Below are positions 23,076-35,859 of a DNA stretch of 64,000 bases, piece by piece; position 1 is the stretch's first letter, and each line of letters starts with the position of its first letter. A program made the translations under genes and the position numbers. This DNA comes from Blastomyces gilchristii SLH14081 (taxonomy: Eukaryota; Ascomycota; Eurotiomycetes; Onygenales; Ajellomycetaceae), in assembly GCF_000003855.2 (NCBI RefSeq), contig NW_003101681.1, positions 1,929,893 through 1,993,892 of the forward strand, read 5' to 3'. The notes under the pieces were generated by a model, which did not search any database, was not told the DNA's origin, and worked only from the letters and a program-made list of their open reading frames with translations.

Positions 23076-26000
23076 CTATATCTGATTGATTTCCTCCTCT
23101 TCATATTCAGATAATTCTGAATTTAGCCATTTTCTTGTAGCTGCTTGAGTTTCTGATAGAAAGTCTATTAAGTATTTAATTCCTGTCTCAGTTGAGAATA
23201 AGAATCTCATATTTAATTGATTTAGATCATACTTCTCTTTCAATCTGGCTCTGAGACTATTGTATAATGCACAGTGTATTATAATATACTCAGGGTTCTC
23301 ATTTGTATTGCAGAATGAGCATTCTATTGAGTCAAATCTATCATCAAATCTTTGTATATAAGATTTGAAATAGCCATGTCCTAGTTTCAGCTGTATTATA
23401 GATGAGAATATTTTCTTTTTACATTTAATTGAACAAGATTTCCACTTGGGTTTTGTTTCAAATCTTGAATAATGTATACTCTTCTTTTGTTTCTGCCAGC
23501 TTTCATTCCACTTGTCTAAACAAGATTCTTTTATTTTTCTCTTTATAAAAGACCAGGACACAATTTTTTGAATAGATCTGCTTAATTCTGCACCCTTTTT
23601 TACAGCTGAATCAGCCAATTCATTGCCATGAATATTCATATAAGCAGGAACTCAGTGCAGATGAATTCTCAGCTTTGATGTTCTTCTCTTTTGAATTTTT
23701 AAAACAGAGTTTAAGATCAGTTCAAGATTCATTTGATCATTATGAATCTGACTATTTCTAAGTCTTTTTAAAGCAGCTTGACTATCAGAGAATATCCATG
23801 CCTCTTTCAAATAATTTCCTCTTTTATGAGATTTTATTTCAATGAGTTTGAAAGCTTTCACTATTGCAAATAGTTCAGCATCAAAGACTTCACATTCAGA
23901 GCCTAGATTCCAGAAATCTGAGATAAAATTAATATTATCTTCAGTATAAGCAATGCCTGCGCCTAATCTATTCAAGTTCTCATTTTTTGAGTCATCTGAA
24001 TAAATCAGAATAGAGTCTTTTATATTGATTGTAGAAGTTCTCTTCAAATGCTGTTCATATTCTTTCTCTTTTGATAGTTCACTTATTTGTAAGTCTATAA
24101 GAGATTCAAGCTTTTTTCTCCAGAGAGATAACTTCTCATGATCAACTTTTTCAATATTTAAAGAAGAAAATTGATTTTTAATCAGAGAGCATAGTCTGTA
24201 CAGTTGAGAAGACATTTTCTTTGAAGAATTATTTTCATTCCAATCAAGAAATCTATTCCAATCCAGTTCATTTCCAGAGTTAATTGATGAAAATGAAGAA
24301 GAGACTCTTTCTCTGATTATATGATTTGAGCTCATCTTTACAACTCTCAGAGTATAGTTCATACAGGCCTTTTCAAATCTAATAGCAGAAGGAGGAATTG
24401 AAGCTTCAATTTCCATTGCTTTAATAGGAGATGATTTGAATGCTCTCAGAATTCTTCTCAAGGCTCTGTTTTGCAGACTTTGAAAGAGTTCAGTGAAATT
24501 CCCTTGATTATTCCATCAAACTTGAACTTCATAATCAGCTACTGATGTAATACAGGCTATATATAACTGTCTCATAGCCTGGAAGGATAGACCCCTCTCT
24601 GTATTTAATAGTCTGATTATGTTGTTCAATAGTCTTTCTGCCTTGACAGTTCTTTGTTGAATGTGATATTTAAAATTCAACTTGGAGTTTAACCATACTC
24701 CTAACCATTTGACATTTACACTGGGTTTAATCTCTCTATTTAAAAGAGTTAGAGATAGTTCTTTCTCATTGAATCTAGGAAAGAAATGAATTAACTCAGT
24801 TTTATTCATATCAAATTGAATTTGATTGATATCTGCTCTAACAAAGATTTCCTTTGCAGCTTCTTCAATTACTTTCAAATTCTCTTTGATAGTTTTTAAG
24901 CTGTAGACTAGACCAATATCATCCACATAACTCAGAGATCACACTATTCTCATATTTCTATTTTTGAATAGATATGCAGTGTATATTGCAAATAAAATGA
25001 GTGAGATTGAAGACCTCTGTGATACTTCTATTTTTATCTCAGTCTTGTCTTGTTTCATTCCATCAAAGAAGAGTTGTATAATTCTTTTAGATATAAAACA
25101 GTTAACCCATTTTATTAGAGAAAGTGGCAGTTTTAATATCTTCAATGTCTGAATTAACTTTGACTTTGAAACATGATCAAATGCTTCTTTTATATCAATA
25201 AAAACTGCAGTTGAGACCAGACCCTCATGCTTTGCTATTTGAATATCATGAACAACTGAGAGAACAGTGTCAATTGCAGAACACTGTTTTCTATCTCTCA
25301 TTTATTCACTGAATAAAAGAGAATCACCTATAGAGCTTATAAAAGATAGTCAAGTAGCTATTATCTTTTCTAAAACCTTTCCTAGGCAGTTCAATAGAGA
25401 TATTACTCTATATGACTTAGGAATTGAAGTTTTTCTATTAGGTTTTGCAAGAATCACTCCAGTGGCTTCTCTCCAGCATTCAGAATGATATTCATTTTTC
25501 AAGAGATTGAAAAAGAGCTCAAAATACTCATTCTTTAAGTAGGAATATGTATTTTGAATAATCAAGTGATTAATTGAATCAGGACCTGCAGCAGTTTTAA
25601 CAGAACTTGAGAAGATAGCTGACTCTAATTCATCTTGTGTAAGATCAGGCCATTCCCAGTCATTTTCATCAATGTAGTTGAGAAGTGATATATTCTCTTC
25701 CTCTGAATCTGAATCTGAATCTGGTGAGTTCTGAAAGAGAATTCTCATGAAAGCTTGACATTTTTTCTCAAAAGAGTTTGCTGTATATGATTCATTCTGA
25801 AACTCATATTCTAGAGCTGGAAGTTTTGCTACACTTCTTGTTTTAGTATAGTTAAAAGCTTTAAAAACTTCCTTTTCTTGTGCTTCTTCAAGAAATTTAT
25901 TCCAGCAGTCTGTTTTAGCTCTTTTAATATCTGAAAAATATTCATTTCTGACAGCTTTGAACTCTTTATCAGATATTACATCATTCTTTCAATCTCTTCT

Positions 26001-27040
26001 AGCAGTAGCTAATTCTTTTCTTTTAGATGAGATATTCTCATTTCACCAAGGTTTTGAATACTCAGAAGATTTTCTTTTTGGAATATTATCTCTAACACTT
26101 GTTAGAATAATAGATGTAATAAGCTTCACTCTATTCTCAAGCATTTCATTTGAGATATCTTGATCAGAATTCCAATATAGCTCATTCTGTCTTTCAGATT
26201 TTAACAGTTTTATACTTTCTTCAACTGCTTTTCAATCCGCTTTTTCAAAGTTATACTGATTAGAGAGAAGAGGATTTTCACTCATTTGTTTTTCACTCAG
26301 TTCAATATTAAATTGAATAATCTCATGACCTGATCCTGATGTCTCATTTGAATCAATAAACCAGTTTACAAGTCTTCTTTCTATTAGATTTTGTGACATG
26401 AATGTTAGATCTATAATAGACTTCTATTTCATGCCTTTTCTAAAGAATGTTTGTTGATCAGACTTATTAACCAAATCTATTGAATGCTCAAAGGTTCATT
26501 CAACCAGATTATCAGCTCTCACTGCTCTCTTGCATTCTGAATTCCACCAGGGATGATGTGTATTGAAATCTCCTGCAATTATAGAGTTTCTTGATGGAGT
26601 TATGTTCAGAAATCCTCTATCAATTGTCCAGATATTGTTATTTTCCTTCAATGACTTTTCATTATAGATATTTATGAGCTGTATAGTATCAAACTCATTT
26701 TCTTTATCTATAATATCACTCACCAGAATATCAGAGTCAGACATGATATTAAATCTTAGATTAAATTGATATCTTGATCTCTTTCTTCCATAGATCACTA
26801 CTCTTGACTTTATCTCAGACTTTTGAGGTAAAAAGCAGTAGTAGCTTGAATGAGAAATGACATATTTTTGCTCAGCATCAAAATTCAGCTCCTGAAGCAG
26901 TACAAAATCAACTTTCTATTCAAATGCAATTTGAAGACAAGAATAAATACAATTTGAGTTTCTATCCACATTATTTTGAATAAATGTGATTTTTGAAGAG
27001 TTTTTAAACTTTTTTTGTTGTTTTTGTTGTATATTCATAC
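23076..27040 (-). pseudogene. LINE-1 ORF2 (endonuclease-RT-RNase H)
   Basis: Starts at an ATG near 27,038 and ends at 23,076. Domains in order: endonuclease with GDFNTHHPWW near 26,540; reverse transcriptase with AAGPDSI (25,590), NRKTSIPKSYRVISLL (25,420), IDIKEAFDHV (25,180) and an intact YVDD at 24,929-24,918; RNase H with YSDDSK near 23,995 and PAYMNIHGNELAD near 23,640; a Cys-rich tail (CSFCNTNENPEYIIIHC) near 23,290. At least six in-frame stops interrupt it, including TGA at 26,496, 25,350, 24,939, 24,516 and 23,652. Comparison with the other copy shows that two of these come from CGA and one from TGG. RNase H has lost its usual DGS glycine (GAC for GGC). The element is therefore dead. 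Confidence 0.88.
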
Positions 27041-27061
27041 TAAAAGAGAGTAGAGAAGAAT

Positions 27062-28285
27062 CTAATCACTATCATCAGATAGTAGATTATAACTGTTCTG
27101 AAAAGTAGGAATCTCAACTGCTTGCATTATATCTAGTTTATCACCAGAGTCATTTCTCAATTCTCTAATCTTAACAGGAGTTTGAGGATTCAAATTCTGT
27201 TTACATTTCACTGGAGAATTGAAGTTTGAAGACTTAGATAATTGAGAGTTTCTTCTTTTTGAGCTTGCAGTTGTGAGTTTACTGGCTTGACTCTTCTCTT
27301 CAGTTCTAGATTGACTTTGAGCTTCATCTTTTCTCCAGTTCTTTTGAGTTCTAGGAGCAAACATACATTCTTTTGAGCTAGATGCATGTTTTTCTTTGCA
27401 ATTAGAGCACTTAAGCAGAGTATGTTGACAAATTTCACCTCTTTTTGAGCATGTTTCACATTTATGCTCACTAGTTTTATGATCTCTGGCACAGAATGCA
27501 CATTTTGAGTCTCTAAAACATGAGATTGCAAAGTGTTCATATCTTTGACAGTTTGAACACTGTGTTTGAGCTTTGAGATTCATTCTTGAGTCTTTGTATT
27601 CATGAACTCTCATTTTCAAACCTGCTACTCTTACTTCAGAGATCTTTGACTGTTCAAGTGTTTTTGTATATACTAGAACAGAGGCATTTCTCCTGCTTTG
27701 TCTGAACTCAATTGAATTTAGCCATACAGGCTCCTTTCTCAGTTGAATGAAGTTGTATTCTTCCAATTCATTTTTGAGAAGTAGCATTCCTTCTTCACAG
27801 TCAAAAATTTCAACTGGAATATCATGAAGAATGAATTTGCCCCACTTTTCATCTCTTTCAGATAGAATTGTTGTGTTTAGCAAAGATTCTACTGCTGACT
27901 TCCAGAGATTCTCATTCTGAATAAGGAATTCAGCACTGAATTCAGGCATTGTAGTCAGAATGATAGAGTTTCCAAAGAATGATGGCTCAATTGAAGCTAT
28001 AACTGGTTTTTGAACTTCAATATCAGTCATCAACTGAGAAAAGAACTGCTGATTAATTTTATTTCTGATTCTGAAAATGAGATTTGAGTTTAGCTTGTTT
28101 CTTTGCAGAATGTCCTGGTTTGAGACTTTGAGAATAAGTCTTCTATTTCTGGAGATTTGAAAGTTTTTCTCTTTTTGCATTTTCTTTTCCACTTTTCTAT
28201 GAATAGAGGCATGAGCAGTATTCTTCTCAGTTTTCTCAGGATTTTGAGCTGGTTTTGAGACAGCAGGTTTAGAGACAGCAGATTC
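27062..28285 (-). CDS. LINE-1 ORF1, gag-like zinc-knuckle protein (5' partial)
   Basis: Open without a stop from the element border at 28,285 to TAG at 27,062, about 407 codons, so it may still be translatable apart from its missing N-terminus. The function in the family is RNA binding in the retrotransposon ribonucleoprotein. The C-terminal half shows clustered Cys/His knuckles: CSNCQRYEHFAISC, then CAFCARDHKTSEHKC and CSNCKEKHASSSKEC, the typical three-knuckle arrangement. The N-terminal half is basic and Gln/Asn-rich. A Ser/Lys-rich linker follows the knuckles. There is no ATG near the border; the full-length family protein must begin further upstream. The intact frame contrasts with the broken ORF2 downstream. 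Confidence 0.75.
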   Translation of the reverse strand, partial: ESAVSKPAVSKPAQNPEKTEKNTAHASIHRKVEKKMQKEKNFQISRNRRLILKVSNQDILQRNKLNSNLIFRIRNKINQQFFSQLMTDIEVQKPVIASIEPSFFGNSIILTTMPEFSAEFLIQNENLWKSAVESLLNTTILSERDEKWGKFILHDIPVEIFDCEEGMLLLKNELEEYNFIQLRKEPVWLNSIEFRQSRRNASVLVYTKTLEQSKISEVRVAGLKMRVHEYKDSRMNLKAQTQCSNCQRYEHFAISCFRDSKCAFCARDHKTSEHKCETCSKRGEICQHTLLKCSNCKEKHASSSKECMFAPRTQKNWRKDEAQSQSRTEEKSQASKLTTASSKRRNSQLSKSSNFNSPVKCKQNLNPQTPVKIRELRNDSGDKLDIMQAVEIPTFQNSYNLLSDDSD

Positions 28286-28298
28286 ATGATCTCAGAGT

Positions 28299-31200
28299 AC
28301 TGTGATTATAAATAATAATATCTAAAAACAGATCAGTTAATTCAGAGGCTTTAATCTTTTTATAAGTAGAGATATATTTAATCATCTTTATAAAGTAATT
28401 AATAATAATTAAAATTGAGTTATATTCTTTGACTCTTATTAACTTTAGCAGATTAACTATGAAATTCATTAATAGATTCTACTATAAACTCTTTAAAACA
28501 GACAGTGATACTAACTTATTATATTGCTTATACTGCAGAATTTTTATTCTTTGATAGATATTATAAGTCTTAATATACTCTTTAACATCTGTCTAAAGCT
28601 TGTTTTAAATATATTTATATTTTAGAAGCTTCTCAGTCTTCTCTAACTCAAAGTGTCTCATATGAGAATTATTATAATGAATTCTTAATAACTTCTGACA
28701 TATTACTCTGCTATAAGAGATAAAGACTGAATTATTTAGCAGTAGAAGTTTACATTCTTCTAGTTATCAGTGACTTGATTTCTTAACAGCACTGCTCTGC
28801 TCAGAGTCTGTCTCTTTCAAGTTTAAACTGAATTCTTTCTTCTTCAACTTCTGAACTCAAGCTGCAGTAGAGATATCTCTCTTCTATAACTTATTAATGA
28901 ATTTCAAAAGTAGTTAGATTGAAAGATTATAGACTATTTTATTCTTTATCAATTCAATGATAGTAAGATATAATATGAAAAGCTTATAATCTTCAGTGTC
29001 AGTTCTCTGTGAGAACTCAGGTTTTCTTTTATCTTCTATACTGAGTTATGCAGCTGTCTTATCAGCACTGTTCTCAAGCTTCAGAGAATTTTAATTCTCT
29101 GCAGTCAGCTTCTTCTGCAGTGATGATAGAGATTCTTTTATAAAATTCTTCTCTGTATTAATGATATTATAATCAGACTATCTAGATAATATATTAGTGA
29201 GATTATGCTGATCTGAATAATATCAGATATAGAAATTATACTCTGAAAGCAGCTTCACTTATCTGACTTGATATTCTATCAAGCTCTTTATTGTTAAGAA
29301 GTAACACAGATTTATATAATCAGTGAGAACTTATACTAAATACTTACTACTCTGAAGATAATATTATCAGATCTTAAAGAATTCAATAATTACTAATATC
29401 TCTTAATCATGAGTATCATATCTTCTCTATGTAAGTGATAACTTCTTGAAGAAGAAGATTACTGATCTTTATTCATAATATCTTATAGACTTTGTAAAAA
29501 AGCCTTCTCTCACAGACATTTTATTATCTGTATTCTCAGAGATTATTATTCTCTGATTCTTTCAATATTGAAAGGCCTCTGATGTCAACTGTGAAAAGAT
29601 TTCACAGACTTCATTTCTGAATACATCAGTCTCACACTGACTGAATAAGTCAGAATTAAAGTGATTCAGTATTATAATATCTGTAAAAGCTTATTTCAAT
29701 TCTATAAATATCTATATAATATCTTAAGTGAGAATAAACAGTTTCATTATTCTGTCTTTCACACTTTTCTTTAACAGATCTGTAAGAGAGATAGTAATCT
29801 ATAAATATATATAGATGAATTATCTGCAGAAATTCACAAATTCTAGAAACATCTGCATCTTATAATATGTCTGCAGTGCTGATCAGTTCTCAATAACAGA
29901 GATTCAGCTTCTGTTCATTGAAATGCTGTTTATCTTAATAATATAATCTAAGAAATCAATCTCCTGCATGTAGAATGAGCATTTTTCAGTATTTGTATAG
30001 AGTTGATACTGTCTCAAGTGACTTAATACTTCTTAAACATGAGTATCATATTCTTTCTTCATTTTCAAGAAGATTAGAATGTTGTCTAAGTATACTATAT
30101 AGAAGATATTAACAAGGCCTTACAGTGTCTCATTTATATAGATCTGAAAGATGACTGAAGTATTACAAAGATTAAAAGATAAAACAAGATATTCAAAATT
30201 ACTGTACTTAGTATAAAAAGCTGTTTTTTAAACATTGTCTTTATTAACTCTGATTCTATGATAAATATTCTGTATATCAATCTTTAAGAATATCTTTACT
30301 TCAGATAATCAATTAATTATCTCATCAATTAACAGTAATGAATAGTGATTCTTAACTGTCATCTTATTAAGACCTTTGTAATCTATGCATAGATATAGTC
30401 TATTATTCTTCTTAAGTACAAAGAGTATAGATGTCTCTGCTGAACTCTTTGATAAATATATTCAGTTCTTTGATTATGCTTTCTCAAGATATTTACACAG
30501 AACATTTAATTTCTTTACAGATAAATTATAAAGAGATCTGTACAGTGCTGTTACATCATCTTCAAGATAAATCTTATATTATATCTTGATATTAGAAAAC
30601 TTCACTGCTTCTCTTTCTGAAAAGACATTCTTATAATCTGTAAAGAGATATTGTGTATATTCATCTTCAATAACAGATACTACTGTTAATTTTATAGTGA
30701 GAGTGATAACTTCTTCATCTATCTTCAAGTCTCAGTTATCTGCTATACAGTATATTAACTCTATCTTTTTCTCAAGATTCTTTCAATAAAACTCTTCAGA
30801 TTTCTCTATTACTGTCTCTTCATCAGTAAGATAATACTGTTATATCAGAGTAACTCAGTTAATAAGAGAATTATTTTCTCTTAATTATAGAAGATCTAGA
30901 ATAATGTTTTCATCTATAATATTAACTGTATAAAGAAGTAGACTGCTTTTCTTGAAGATTTCTTCTAAGTCTGTGATTATACACTTTGCTTAAATTATGT
31001 TAAAATAGTGATATTTTATTTTATTGATAAATTTTATATGATCTGATAAGTCTATCTTCTTTCAACTCTTTATTAAAGAAAAGAAATAGAATATAAAGTT
31101 AGTATTTATCTCAGAGTCAAGTAGGTATCTTACTAATATCTCTCTATTCAGAGTATTCATTATAATTATAATATAAACTCAGAGATGTGAAAATTATTAA

Positions 31201-32220
31201 TTCTTTATTTCTTTCTCTTCTTTATCTTCTATGAATATATTTATCAGAAGAGAAGTTAACTTTAAGAAGATATCTTCTCAGTTTCTTTTCTTCTTCAGCT
31301 TCTTATAATCACTAGTATAGTGATCATCAGCTCTGCAGTTAAAATAGAGATTTTTATCAAATCTTTTTTAATATTTCTTCACAGTGAGTGAAGAATTAAA
31401 ATACTTGAAATTCTTCTTTACTTTCTCTATACTAAAGCTGTTACAGTATTATTTAGATTTTATTATTAATTACTTAGAAGAGATCTTATTAGTCTTTTTC
31501 TCAGAGTATTAATTATTTAAATAGATTCAGAAAGCTAAGTTAACAAGCTCAGTATAATTAATTAATAAACTCTGATACTGTGATATTATTGTCTGTATCT
31601 TATAAGTCAGTTTTATGAGATAAAACTATGTCTTTAATTGATTCAAATTATCAGTTAATTTCTCTTAATATTCTTTAAATCTTGTATTAAAATTAAAAGA
31701 ATTCTTATTATCTTATTAATATAATAAGTTGAACTGCTGTGTTACTGTAAAGCTGCAGTTATAGTAATCTTTAATTTGATTCAGTAGAAAGTTTTTGAAT
31801 TCTTTTCAAATTATGACAGTATTAGTACACTCAAGCTCTCTCTTCTTAATAACTCAAGTAGTCACAGAGATGTCTTAAGAAGATTAACAGTGTATATTAC
31901 TCATATCTTATAAGTATTAAACTAGCTCAGATTAAGATGAAATTTTCATTTAAGAGTATAAGTGAAGCTGTGAAATTCAGATAATATATTTTTCTTATAA
32001 TTTGAAGAATCTCTGATCTTAATCTCTCTATCTTTATAATAGATATAGGTGTGTAGAGGCTGCAGCAGTAATAAAGCAGTTGAAAAGCTTATATTAAAAT
32101 ATACAGTGAGTTCAGAAATCTCAGATTTCTGCTGAGATAGAGATATATATACTCTAGAGAATAATGTAAAGTTTCTCTCAGAGAATGAGATCAGATCAGT
32201 CTTAGTATAGATATATAAAA
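28299..32220 (-). pseudogene. Gypsy-2 gag-pol remnant (right part)
   Basis: Right-hand portion of gypsy-2, in the minus frame with dense stops. Recognisable: a knuckle remnant (NLYFNCRADDHYTS, about 31,350-31,310), the RT box YLDN at 30,092-30,081 with ILIF following, the region downstream of RT ending LIS-ILLLRI near 29,930, RNase H near 29,700-29,450, and the integrase start near 28,640. CG, CC and GG are almost absent. The gag lies between about 31,000 and 32,000. Confidence 0.75.
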
Positions 32221-32529
32221 TGTAAGAGGCCTACGCCGAATAGATCAGTATTATATTAATAGGTCTTATTTAACAAAGATAAAAACATTAGAGAAGAAAA
32301 GAAAGAGAAAGTGCAAGAATCAGTGATCAAGATGAATATTTATACACATATGTGATGACATACATGATGGAGCTTCGGGGTGGAAGAATATACACGCGTT
32401 TATAGTAGCTGAGAATCAGTGATTAAGAATAACTGAGAATCAGAGTGTACATGTTCAAGAATGAAGTGATTGAAATCTGTGAAGTATAATAGAATAGTCT
32501 ATATAATTGATCAGATGCAGTCTGTCATA
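32221..32529 (-). repeat. Gypsy-3 3' LTR
   Basis: 309 bases, reverse complement of the gypsy-1 LTR. It begins TGTAAGAGGCCTACGCCGAA on the plus strand and ends TCTGTCATA, where the other LTR reads CCCGTCACA. It retains GGGGTGGAAG and ACGCG islands. Confidence 0.85.
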
Positions 32530-35483
32530 TTAGCTCTCTCTTTTCAGAAGCAGTTCTCATCAGTCAAGAGTCACTGTTTTGAATAACACAGAACTCAGAG
32601 TTCAGATTGATTGATCATAGTTAATTCATTTCACAAGATATTGTCAGCTATGATCACAGAATCTCTTATCAAGAATATTCTCAATCTCTCACTCAAGCTT
32701 ATTATCTTCTTCTATGATGCCTGGTGACTGTCAGTCAGAAATCAGCTGAGAAGAGAATGAATCAGTGACAGCATAGTAAAACAAGCTTGTATAAAATACA
32801 TTATGAATCTCTGATGATGTGTCAAGATAATAGTTATAACTATTTAGAACTTCTATCACTTTATATCTGATATGACAGTAATCTAGCATATGAGATGAAT
32901 ATATAATTTGTATATTCTTAAGATTCAATCATATCAGATCTTCTATCTTATATTATTCTGCAGAGTCTCAGTGAACATTGATTCAGTTCTCTTAATCTTG
33001 TTTCACAGTTATTATGAAGACCTCTGCTCAATCATGAGCATCTCAGAGCTTTATTACTATATTATCAGCAATCTGAATTGAACTGTAGAGATTCAGTGTG
33101 AACTGTGTAATCTCTAGAAGATTCAACACTTTCATATGATATCTGTATGTAAGAAAGAACAGGCTTATATCTGTTAAAATAGTATCTTGACTGTTGATAG
33201 TGACCTCTGCATGTAGAAGAAGATCATGTCAATCATCTTATAAGTAATTACAGAACTTATAAAGATAATTCTTTACAGTCTGAATTATCTGTTCTGATAC
33301 ATCATCAATCTCAGAGTGATAGACAGTTAACAGACAGTGTATAATCTTGAGAACTTGACAGATTCTAGTTCAGAGAGTGCTTATGAACTGATGACTCTGA
33401 TCTGATACTATGAATCTCAGTAATTCATATATCTGATAGAACAGACTTTGTAGAAAAGCTTCAGTGACTTATTCAGTATTTATCTTATTACAAGATTTCA
33501 ATATTATATCTTTACTCAATTGATTCACAATGATCAGAATGTTTCTACAATTCTTACTCTCAGATAGATTGACAGTGAAGTCAATCACTACATCTTATCA
33601 GATTTTATTAGAAATATTAAGTGATTTCAGTAGATCTTTTCTACAGTTCTTTTATAAGACAATGAAAGAACAGTGATTGCAGTTTCAGATAAAGTGTCTG
33701 ATACTGTTTAATATCTCAGATTAATAGAACTCTTAGAAGATCATTCTATACAGTTATTTACAGTCTGAATAGTTAGTTATACATGAATCATGCATCTCTT
33801 GCATTATCTGAGTGTATAAGAGTTTGAAGTGAGAGACTCAGCATTGTTCATGAAATTATAAAGTATTATTATCATTAATTGAATATTCTGAGATGTTGAT
33901 TCTTACACATAATTCTGAAGAAAATCAGAGTGCTTCTTATCATACTGCTTTAGTAAGTACTTGAAGAAGTTCATCAGTTTAAGCTGCTGTATGTCATAGC
34001 TCATCTAATATAGATTTGAGAGAAGTTGAGATATCAGTGACAGTTCTAGTCAGAGAAGCATATATAGTGCTATAAGCTGTTTTATCTTGATTAACTAGTA
34101 TCTTCAGATTCAAGAGTCAGTGCTCTCAGTTTATTCAGTGAGTATCTGTTACATTGAATGATATATTCTACTCTTATTATGAGAGAGTATCTATCATTGA
34201 GTTCTGACTGTCAGAATAATAGTGTATTATAAAATAAAAGCAGCTTAAGAACTCAGATCATTATATCTGTTATTCAGTAAGTTTATAAGTAGTTATGAAG
34301 TATTTGAGATTCTTATAATCTGTGACTATCTTAAATTCAGAGACACTTCAGAGTTCAGAGTCTTATTCTTCTAAACAGTATATAATTGTAAGAAGTTTCT
34401 TATTATAGATCTTATAATTGTATTCAGCAGAACTCAGTTTCTTAAACATGAAGACATATAATTATAGAATATCTTTATCATTATATTACAATATTACTTC
34501 TTCTATTATATAGTCAGAGAAATCAGCTTCAACAACTATCTCACAATCAGAATCAAATATTATCAGTAAAGAGATATTAATGAATATCTTCTTTATCTGT
34601 ATAAATGCAGCTTCAGTATTTACTAATCATTGAAATACTGAGTCTTTCTTAATAAGATCTGTAAGTGATCTTATGATATCTGAGAAGTTTCATATAAATC
34701 ACTGATAGAAGTTAGTAAATTCAATGAAGCTTTGTATATCTTTCACAGTATATAAAGCTTTTCATTCAAGAATGATGAAGACTTTCTCAGAATTTATTCA
34801 AATTTTCTTATCAGCTTCTATAATAAAACTCAGATACTTGATACTCTTGACTTCAAAATCATACTTATTAATATCTATCAGTGATTCTACTTCTTATAGC
34901 TGTTATAATATCTTTCACATATATTCTTAATATTCTTTTCTGAATTCATCAGTGAAGATGAGAATATCATCTAGATAAGTAGATACAAACTTATTAAGAA
35001 AATCTCAGAGTACTCAGTTAATATACTTCTGAAATATACTGAGAGCATTAGTCAGTTCAAAGAGTGTAACTATTCATTCAAAGAGATTATAATATGTTTA
35101 GAATACTGTAAATCATTCATCTTCTTCAGCAATACAAATCTTATAAAACACAGTGATAATATCTAGTTTTATAAATCATTGAGCTCACTCAATTCATGCT
35201 AGAATTTTATTGATAAGAGATAAGAAATATTGATCTTTCTTTATCAATCTGTTCAGATCTCAGTAGTTTACACAGAATCAGAGTTCTTTATCTGATTTCT
35301 TTGCAAAGAGAATAGAGACTGCAGTGAAAGAGTTGTTAATATATATAAATTCTTTATTCAACAGATCATTGAGTGTCTTTCAAAGAAGAAGAAGTTCATC
35401 TCAGAACATGTTATAAAGAGAGTCTTATAATAGTTCAGAGTTCTTATCATTCTTTTTCTCTAACTTAATACTATGATTCACTT

Positions 35484-35859
35484 TATTATTATTATTATTA
35501 TTATTCTTTCATTATACTCATATGCAAGCGGAGCTTATGATGAGTCCTTGCGTGATGTTAAATACAGGTCAAGTGTTGATTATACAGGAGGAAATACAGG
35601 TGTTGAGACCACGCCAAGATAACAAGAACATAGGAAATACAAAGGAGTGACAATTAAATACATGCGATAATAACTTCCCAGCCCAGGAACATAGAGCAAT
35701 TTTATTGAAGCAATTTGTACACCTCTGTATTTATTAGAAACCTGAGGTGCTTGGGTTCTGGATTTAATGTATCCCCTGCGGGTTTCGAACCCACACGCCC
35801 TGGTTTCCCACGCCAAGGCGCTACCGGGTGGCCGCATTAATCATTCGGCCACCGGGGCG
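35484..35859 (-). mobile_element. tRNA-headed SINE with 13-bp duplication
   Basis: A 376-base insertion in gypsy-3 bounded by CTATGATTCACTT at 35,471-35,483 and 35,860-35,872. On the minus strand the head carries an A-box-like TGGCCGAATG and a B-box GGTTCGAAACC, inside a T-arm-like hairpin (GTGGG...CCCGC): the internal promoter of RNA polymerase III. A unique body follows, then a 3' end that reads, on the plus strand, an ATT repeat, ATTCTTTCATTATA and TATGCA, resembling the LINE 3' ends. It is rich in CG and CC and thus hardly mutated, in a host element that has lost both. It should be a young insertion. The tRNA head resembles class II (Ser/Leu-like) A-box sequence; the parent tRNA is not certain. 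Confidence 0.85.

Larger units (their letters stand above)
22689..28285 (-). mobile_element. LINE-1 copy, Tad1/I-like, with 13-bp duplication
   Basis: A non-LTR retrotransposon of 5.6 kb bounded by the direct repeat ATGATCTCAGAGT at 22,676-22,688 and 28,286-28,298. The 3' end is an AAT repeat (ATT on the plus strand). It carries a gag-like ORF1 with zinc knuckles and an ORF2 with apurinic-type endonuclease, reverse transcriptase and RNase H, the layout of fungal Tad1 and the I group. ORF1 remains open to the 5' border, so the copy is 5'-truncated inside ORF1. It is inserted in the integrase of gypsy-2 and is less mutated than its host element. It is about 90% or more alike to the second copy by eye. 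Confidence 0.92.
20931..32220 (-). mobile_element. Gypsy-2 retrotransposon, split by a LINE
   Basis: A second gypsy family on the minus strand. From right to left: gag with a zinc-knuckle remnant near 31,320-31,355, reverse transcriptase with YLDN at 30,092-30,081 and the downstream EKCSF-like box near 29,960, RNase H around 29,600, then integrase. The integrase core begins near 28,640 (DFIVNLLKLIR, then NYFIKMIKYI) and stops at 28,299, exactly where the LINE starts. It resumes left of the LINE at 22,675 with the FHSQIDNQTE-type box, YNN and the C-terminal part down to about 22,200. The exact ends are not visible: gypsy-1 abuts on the left and gypsy-3 on the right, and no LTR pair was recognised. 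I do not understand the 20,931-21,900 stretch beyond its likely position downstream of integrase. Confidence 0.75.
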
